Origin: Carex sylvatica
Taxonomy: Eukaryota; Streptophyta; Magnoliopsida; Poales; Cyperaceae
Direction: 5' to 3'
DNA: 64,000 nucleotides
Assembly: GCA_964058845.1 (NCBI GenBank)
Contig: CAXKVR010000455.1
Coordinates: 1 to 64,000 of the forward strand
Shown here in pieces: positions 56,736 to 64,000 of this stretch (position 1 is the first letter of the stretch; each line of letters opens with the position of its first letter). Position numbers and translations under genes: made by a program. The notes below the pieces were generated by a model. It was not told the origin of the DNA, did not search any database, and worked only from the letters and a program-made list of their open reading frames with translations.

Positions 56736-56746
56736 CCAAACGGCAA
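56736..56746 (+). promoter_or_regulatory. Possible mitosis-specific (MSA-like) element
   Basis: CCAAACGGCAA contains the AACGG core of the MSA element (consensus YCYAACGGYYA, nine of eleven positions matching) recognised by three-repeat MYB factors at G2/M genes. It lies 204 bp before the MAP65 start codon and near CT-rich stretches. It may fall inside the leader. Functional status is inferred. Confidence 0.35.
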
Positions 56747-56949
56747 ACGCTGTCTTCTCTCTCTCTAAATGGAAGCAAATACCTTCTCTGGTCTCTTATA
56801 AGGAAAGGCGGACATTCTGTTTCCTAGTCTCCTTCTTTTGTTGGGCATTAATTTATTTCCAAGTCTTGGCTTACAAGCTACTTAAACTTAATTACGAGAG
56901 ATTCACCACCTCTCTTGCTCACTCCTCAAGTGATCCTCTAAGAAACGTA

Positions 56950-59900
56950 ATGGGTGACTCGGTTAAAGGCGATATTACAATGGAGACTCCTTGTGGTACT
57001 CTGCTCAGAGAACTCGAGGTCTCTCTCTTTCTCTTTATTTTTATTTTCCCGAAATGGAGTATTGTGTGTGGGAGTGTGTGCGTGTGTGCCAGTGCGCATA
57101 TGACAACGTCGTGCATGTCTTTCTTACATCTTTGGATATGAATGACATGAAAATCTTTCCAGCCATTAGAAAAGCTATTTTTTTTAAATCATACAGTTAA
57201 GAGAACGAAAGCATGCCAAGTAGTCTGGTATGGTTGGTTTAGCAACAGCTGTAACTTACGTGTAATTCTCATTGTGAAACATTTGGGATTAAATATTTAA
57301 TCCCCTGTATTGGTTAATTCTATGTTTTATTCTTATTTAGAGTGTATATATGAATTATTAAACGTTCTTTACTCCATCAACCAAATGATGTTTTTGTTGA
57401 AGCCAATTGAGGTTTAGTTAAACATTCACATATAGTTATTTATTAGACAATTTCTGTTTTAGCAAATATGGAGAGACATTGGAGAAAAGGAGGAAGAGAA
57501 AGAGAGGATACTAATGGAGATGGAAATGGAATGCATGAAAGTCTATAGAAGAAGAGTCGACGAATCAAGCAAAGAACGTGCCCATCTCCACCAATTACTG
57601 GCTGCCAACGAGGCAGAGCTTTCCGCATTAGTAGCCTGCCTAGGTGAAAATGATTTACCACTTAAGGTAAGTACTTTACCTCTCTCTGCTCCAGAGATAA
57701 GGTCAAACACATAATGGAGGTGAATTATATAATAAATTTAAGCTGAGAGTGATAGTCAATTTTACAGTACTAATAACATTTTACTATAAATTATATAGAA
57801 AATAATGTACAAATATAAAAAAAAATTAAAAAAAGGGAGTCAATTGACCTCCATTCAATCTACATAAATCCACCTCTGCTCTGCTCGAGATAATTTTAGT
57901 AAAGGCTTGTGTTTATCAGAGGAGGAATTTTGGGCGGCTTAATTTTAAGAATTTGACATAAGACTGTAGTTGTCTGGTTTTAAAGACTACACTTTTATCA
58001 TAGGATTTTTGTATAAGAGATGTCATGTTTGCCCCTGTAAATCATGAATAAAACAAGCAATCTTCCTCACAGCCTTCGAAACTTGTCCAAACTAACGTTC
58101 CATTCTTTTTCTTTTCTTTTTTCCTATAATTGATGAAAAAGGAAAAATTTGGGTACTCTAAAATAAGTTGGAAGGAATATGCTATATGCAATTTTCCTTG
58201 TCGTATAGAAACATAAATATCTAATCTTGTAGGGTTCTGGGATAGCAATTGGAAAAGAACACATTAAAATCTTCCTCTTTCTCAGAGTTAAAGAAGCTGT
58301 CTTATCATATACAAACATTTTCTTTTTTCTTTTTTTGTAGTTGAATAAACATGACATTTCTTTGAGGTCAAAAGTTGCAAATGTCAACCTTGTGTTGGAG
58401 AAACTAAGAGTAAAGAAAGATGAGAGACTAAGGAAATTTACTGATATAAGATCGCAAATTGAGAAAATAAGAGCTGAAATTTCGGGAAGCAATTGCGAGT
58501 CTGACGGGTTTGTTAAAAGAGAAGACCATGATCTCTCTTTGAGGAGACTTGAGGAATTTCAAGCTCAGCTACAATACCTACAAAGGGAGAAGGTTTTTAC
58601 AATTTTTTACTTTCTTTTACAAGAAAATATCTTTATTGTTTTTTGACAGAAATAATATGTACAATATATGTCACGTAGCATCATCCTTCTGACAGTTACT
58701 AGCAACCAGTTCTTTTAACCACAAACAACCAGCTAATACAAAAATAACTTGGTGAAAGAACCTGGAAGAAGTTTACATTCAATCACTACCTGAATAGTAC
58801 TGCACTATACCCGTACCATACATCAGCTCTAATTAAACTCAATGTTTGCATTTCTTATAACCATTTGTTCTCTTCCATTAATAATCTTGATCCGCAATTG
58901 TTCCTAATTTGATCCTCATATTTATTTGCAGTCGGACAGGCTGAAAAAAGTTCATCAATATGTCGATGAAATACATGCTTTATGTAGCGTTCTGGGACAT
59001 GATTTTGCGAAAGTCGTGGATGCTGCCCAGCCTGGTTTATATGGACAGAATCCTGAGAAATCGACAAATATTAGTGACAGGACCCTAGATGGCCTCTCTT
59101 TATCAGTACAAACTTTGAGAGCAGAGAAGAAGACCACTCTCCAGAAGGTAATATACCATCATAACCCGAGAATTGTTATGTCGGGTCAGTGTTACTGGCA
59201 CTAATTACCAGTGGTCTTCATGTGTACTACAATGAATATTCACTAAAATTGGAATTCTCCTAGCAAACAAAATAAAGGCTAGGAATCTGAATAGTATGCC
59301 ATAAAGAAATCATGGTCTGTACTGTACCAATTTGGAACCATTTTTGCCCATAGGAGTTAGTTACAGAATTCTATACTTGTATTTTACTGTTTACTTATTT
59401 GGATGGGATGTTACAAGTTGGAGATTTCACATTACATGTTTAAGCATAGTCTCACATTTAGATCACATTGGAAGGCAGGATTCCCCGTTTTAAATCCCAA
59501 ATTTTGAGTTTTGGAGCCAAAGCACTAGAAGCTTGGTGCTTTGCAAAGTACCATATCCCATCTTGGTAAATAGATGTCAGACAAATTTGATTTTTTATTA
59601 ATTAGTTTGATGTACAATTTTTTCTTCAGTTGAGGATAACTGTGGAGAACCTAGTCAAGCTGTGGGACCTGATGGAGACATCAGAAAAAGAGAAGGCCCA
59701 ATTTACAAAAGTGGCAAGTGTTTTTGGTTCACTGGAGGAAGAGATTGTTTCTCCCGGCTTACTGTCTCTTGAGACTCTTAAAAAGGTATATTTGTTGTTT
59801 CTTCTTTTTCCCATGGTTGTCACTTCTCATTTTTCCAGCACCATGTTTGTCCTGGTTGGAATTGGAACATACCATATATAGATGGAGCTTTCTTTTTTCA

Positions 59901-60558
59901 TATTTTTTGCTGGTATAAGGACCAGGGTTTACTAGTTAAATTTATGCTAGTGCATCACTTACAGTATTAATATAGCATCGACTATACTCAAATTATAGTC
60001 ACAGCTGTACTCAATTGAGACTTATTCGTCAGAGATGAAGTGAAAAATTACAAATTTTTTGAAACATCCAACTGATCATAATTGTTACTGCCAGTGCCAA
60101 AAAATACAAGCCAGATTGGTAATCATGGATTCACAAGACTGCTTAAATCCTAAATTGAGGAACTCCATTTATATGTGAGAAGTTAGGGCCCCTTTACTAA
60201 TTGGGACCGACATTTCACCATGATAGAAAACTCTACCTTATCTTGAGTTTGTAATTTACACCTAACAAATGTGGGTTATTTGCAATTTGTAAAGATTGCC
60301 CCTTGTTGAGATCATTGTTTCCTTACTCCTGACTCTTTAATAGATACTAGACCAGATCTAACAACTACCTTACCCCTGACTCTTCTCAGTTTCTACTAAA
60401 CTTTGGACTCAATGACGAACTGTAATTAGCTTCATTTCATATACCAATTAAAGCCTGGCAGGGTTATTATTGTTTCTTCTTTTTCATTTTTTTTTGGTGG
60501 TATGGGTGGGGGTGAGGGCAGATTGGGAAGATTAGTATAGCAGGAGTTGATATATCTC

Positions 60559-60589
<31 letters not shown>

Positions 60590-63402
60590 TTGCTGATATA
60601 GAAGAAGTCTTGGGCATTAGCTTTTCCAATTTTTTTTGTGATCAGAACTGCTGGGCCAGGGAATTAGTTGTAGAATTTAAATATTTGAACTTTATTATGC
60701 TCATAAGAAGGACAAATGTCTCATTAGGCTGAAGCTGAGGTAGATAGGCTCAAGAAGGTGAAAGCTAGCCGCATGAAAGAGATAGCGCTAAAGAGAAGAT
60801 TAGAATTGGAAGAAATTTGTAAAAGTGCGCATATCGATCCTGATATCAGCACTGCACCAGAGAAGGCTATTGCTTTAATAGATTCAGGTATGTTTTTTTT
60901 TTTCTCTTTAGGTAAATTTTTAATGTATGCACCTGAAAATTGTTACAATGTACTGACAATAGTACAAAATAAGAAACATAGAACAAATAGCTACAACATG
61001 TAAGAAAAGTCCTCCTTTTTCTTCCGATCCGGCTGCAAAAGATTCCAAATAATACTTCCTTAATTAGCATATGGAGAGGTCGGCACATGTTGGAGGAGCT
61101 GATGAGATTATTTTACTTAGAGGCACTTTGTTTGTGGATGTTTTGCAGAAAGCCTATATATAATTTTGTTATTCTTTCTCAATCTCTCTTTTGCGGTAAA
61201 TATCTTGGGATAGTCCATCGTTTGAGTTCTCTATTCTCCTACTTAAGCCACAATATCTCATTCCAAATGTAAAACCAATTACAGTTCTAGAATTTCACCC
61301 AAAATTTAACTGAGTTCTATATTGTGAATTTTTCTTATATTCCTAACTGAATAATTCCAAGTTTAGAAAACCAAAAATGTTTTAGTTACTTGCAACAAGT
61401 CTGTTAGGGATTTGAAATAGAAACTGAAATTAGAGAGCAATGGATGGAAAAGCTTATGAGGAAGAAAAATTATATTCTAACTTACATAGTAAAAATGGCT
61501 TATTTATAATACTACTTATATTCTAAATAGAAAATTACCAGGTACCCTTAAATCTGCTGTTGTAAAATTGCAAATAATTAATAATTTAAGGAGACTTCAA
61601 TGAAAGCTAGAACACAGGAGAAAAATGCAGAGTTTCCTATACTGTTGTGCAGTTATTTATAATTTAATTAAAATATTAGGCCTTGTGGACCCATCAGAGC
61701 TTGTAGCTAACATAGAGAAGCAGATAGAGAAGGCAAAGGAGGAGTGTCACTCAAGAATAGAGATAACGGACCGAATCACAAAATGGGTTGCGGCTTTGGA
61801 TGAAGAAAATTGGCTTGAAGCGTATAACCAGGTAGACATATTCCCTTTTTTTTTTAGATACAATGCCGATCAGATCTCACACCAATATATACAAGTCATC
61901 CTTGAAAATAAACCAGTCAAGGCTCAGAATTATTTTATGATATTTCAAGAACTATACATTCAGCCAAAAGTGGCTGGTTGGCTGTTAGTTTACCCTCACT
62001 GGTATGGTCTATACCAGTTTGTCAGTTCCTTCTATTATTGATATTTATTCATATATTGGTGTCAAATATTCATTACTAAATTAGCGATATAGTCTTGAAA
62101 ATTACCGAAAAGTACAATATTTTAAAAATGATTCTAGCTAACTTAGATCAAGAGAACTATAAAATGTAGAAAGCAACGTGGATTATAGTTTTGCATTGCA
62201 AACTCAAATTAAGTTCTTTTAAGCTAAATTTGATGACTTGAAGAATTGTTTGGTTCATAACCAAGGCTCTGCACTATGATTTGATATGGTATGTCTTACC
62301 CTTTTTAAAACGCCACAGGATCAAAATAGGTACAGCTCTGGGAGAGGGGCTCACTTGAACCTAAAACGAGCAGAGAAAGCAAGGATTCTAGTTGCTAAAA
62401 TTCCAGGTATATTTTTGCAAATTTCTTGATTTTCATAATGTAATGATCATGCGTTCAATGACTAACCAAGTTTTCCTTAATTTGCGCAGCTATAGTAGAT
62501 AACTTAATTAAGAAAACTCAGGCATGGGAGTACGAAAGAAACAAATCATTTATCTATGATGGGGTAAGATTATGTTTCATGTCTTGCTCATAAAATATTA
62601 CACTTGATTTTCACACTGGCCCCATTAATTACATATATATATATATATATTTAATTTAGGTGCGTTTGGTCACTTTATTGGAAGAGTACAAGCTTGGAAG
62701 ACAGCAGAAGGAAGAAGATAAAAGGAGATACCGGGTACAAATCTAATCAAAAGGCTTGATATACACCAAATCACATGTTCCTATCATTCCATCCCGCAAT
62801 TTTTTTAGGTCCAATAGAATTTGGACTACTAATATATAACTATCTACATCAACCAGATTGCTCTCTTGGGATGTTATGTAAAGACCAGACTTTAGCTGTT
62901 CTTAGAAATGTCTATTAATATTTTTCTCCTAGAGGTACTTGTCATTCTTGCAGTGGTAGATAATTCAAAATAAAATTTGAGGCCAAATAACACAGATGAT
63001 TATGAATTTCCCCAAACTTTGACTCTAAACATACAGCTGCTACTGTGGCAGGACCAAAAGAAATTACAGAACCTACTGACGGATAGAGAGCTTCTCTACA
63101 ATCCTAAACCGAGCAATAGGAGTGTTGCCAACTTGAGAAAAACAATAGGGTATGGTCCCAATCTCAACAGATCCGGGTCCATGACTCCATCTTTTTCTGG
63201 TCGGATCTCTGCTGGAGGAGGTTGTACACCTGAGCTCTTGACACCACGCTCCTACTCAGGCCACACCCGCACCTATTTCTCAGGACGAACCTCCCAATTG
63301 TCAGCAACTCAGCTGAATGTCTCTTATGGGTCCACTCAGGCAGAGAGCATGTCATTTACATCCATTAGTGGATCGGAACTGGGGTCGCCACGCCTCTACT
63401 GA
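56950..63402 (+). CDS. Microtubule-associated protein MAP65, MAP65-6/7-like, 11 exons
   Basis: Exons 56950-57018, 57463-57666, 58341-58592, 58932-59147, 59630-59785, 60728-60887, 61680-61831, 62319-62406, 62490-62563, 62660-62734 and 63052-63402 join in frame to 598 aa plus TGA, with GT-AG introns. MAP65 (PRC1/Ase1 family) dimers cross-link antiparallel microtubules in cortical arrays, spindle or phragmoplast. The product begins [23 protein letters not shown], then a long charged coiled coil. The conserved C-terminal microtubule-binding block is clear: [58 protein letters not shown]. The last exon is basic and Ser-rich with T527-P, T541-P, T546-P-R and S594-P-R, possible CDK/MAPK sites of the kind that loosen microtubule binding. 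[20 protein letters not shown] and a Ser-Pro end are as I recall in Arabidopsis MAP65-6. The ATG is the first in its frame. Confidence 0.93.
57692..57878. mobile_element. hAT miniature element in MAP65 intron 2
   Basis: Ends CAGAGATAAGG and CCACCTCTG, with identical flanks CTCTGCTC at 57684-57691 and 57879-57886. The interior contains GTCAATTGACCTCC, placing it in the CAGAGGCGGAG family in opposite orientation to 13610. It starts 26 bp after the donor site of intron 2. Confidence 0.85.
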
Positions 63403-64000
63403 GCTTATTGATGAAGGTTCATATTATTTTCATAAGACCAGCAATTACTGTAAGCAGCAAGGACTACAACCCCTTACTGTACCATTTGCCATAAATGCAC
63501 TATTTTTGGAAAACATACTGTACTTGTAGGTACTTAGTATGGTATCTTTGGTTTTTCTGCTATTGTAATAAAAAAATTAATTTAATTTTTTATTTTAATT
63601 TTCTTTATCAGGTTTATGGGGGAGTCAGTGAGCACAAGGAGAAACCCTAGTTTCTTTCCTTATCGCTCCAATGGTTCTTAATGCTGCAGCTTGCAAATAC
63701 AAGGGGTACAACAGTGACTCAGCAAAATCTCAATTTCGTTTCTGCTTTTGGCTCGTAATAGTATGATACAGTATATGTAGGTTGATCTAAAGCATTGTAT
63801 TCTTTCAAGTTTGTGATATTCAAAATCTCAATTGTTTTATTTTAAATTTGAACATAGTATATTCTTTGTAAATTGATGGAAATAATTAGAAACCAATGCA
63901 TGCCACTAATACTCTGCTGGTAGGTCTAAATACCAATGTCTGAATAAACTTCTTCTTTTTTTTTACGAAGCCCTCAATCATTACATTATACACATTTCCT
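63403..64000 (+). other. 3' UTR and flank of MAP65
   Basis: A poly-A signal AATAAA lies at 63567-63572, 165 bp after the stop codon. A second GC-richer stretch (63612-63760) after TTTATCAG could be an alternative 3' UTR exon, but no coding frame was recognised. The end of the window is otherwise featureless. Confidence 0.5.

Noticed and set aside
61625..62041. 138-codon frame beginning at 61625 as an alternative MAP65 start
   Set aside because: Its start lies in intron 6; the acceptor at 61678-61679 precedes the conserved LVDPSEL sequence, and the frame runs into intron 7.

Overview
This is nuclear DNA of a flowering plant, almost certainly a eudicot. Three spliced genes sit on the plus strand in an AT-rich background crowded with nested transposable elements. 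The intron-rich genes, GT-AG junctions, plant-specific protein families (CYCJ18, MAP65), Copia/Gypsy LTRs, L1-type LINEs, tRNA-derived SINEs and hAT/Mutator miniature elements all fit; nothing bacterial, organellar or viral was seen.

Layout. 1-19.8 kb: no intact gene; an AT-rich tandem repeat (0.9-1.66 kb), fold-back elements, a broken PPR fragment (5.6 kb), a 1.7-kb hAT-like element holding a LINE tail (10.0-11.7 kb), a SINE (12.5 kb), a decayed LINE (14.7-16.6 kb) and two nested hAT elements (17.4-18.5 kb). 19.9-26.0 kb: an 8-exon inositol polyphosphate 5-phosphatase (439 aa, At5PTase9-like) with a SINE, two miniature elements and a LINE in its introns. 26-31 kb: hAT miniature elements and a broken gypsy-type gag-like ORF. 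31.05-33.61 kb: a 9-exon cyclin-J18 gene (245 aa) with an 18-nt microexon. 33.6-56.9 kb: about 23 kb of repeats, including several elements with exact target-site duplications, a 0.94-kb fold-back, and a composite Copia element (40.3-47.3 kb) invaded by Gypsy sequences. 56.95-63.40 kb: an 11-exon MAP65 gene (598 aa, MAP65-6/7-like).

The order 5PTase9 - CYCJ18 - MAP65-6, all in one orientation, matches what I recall of three consecutive Arabidopsis loci (At2g01900, At2g01905, At2g01910). This supports orthology of all three. The genes do not form a pathway: one turns over phosphoinositide/inositol phosphate signals, one is an atypical cyclin and one bundles microtubules. They look like an ancient syntenic block spread apart by transposons.

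Gene models were assembled by eye: splice sites were chosen by GT-AG, frame continuity and family similarity, and each total coding length is a multiple of three. Element boundaries marked by exact target-site duplications are reliable; other repeat boundaries are approximate. I found no convincing new molecular system. The most unusual structures are the alternating palindromes in the Gypsy LTR, the composite Copia/Gypsy element, the long inverted repeats, and cell-cycle promoter motifs beside two of the genes.
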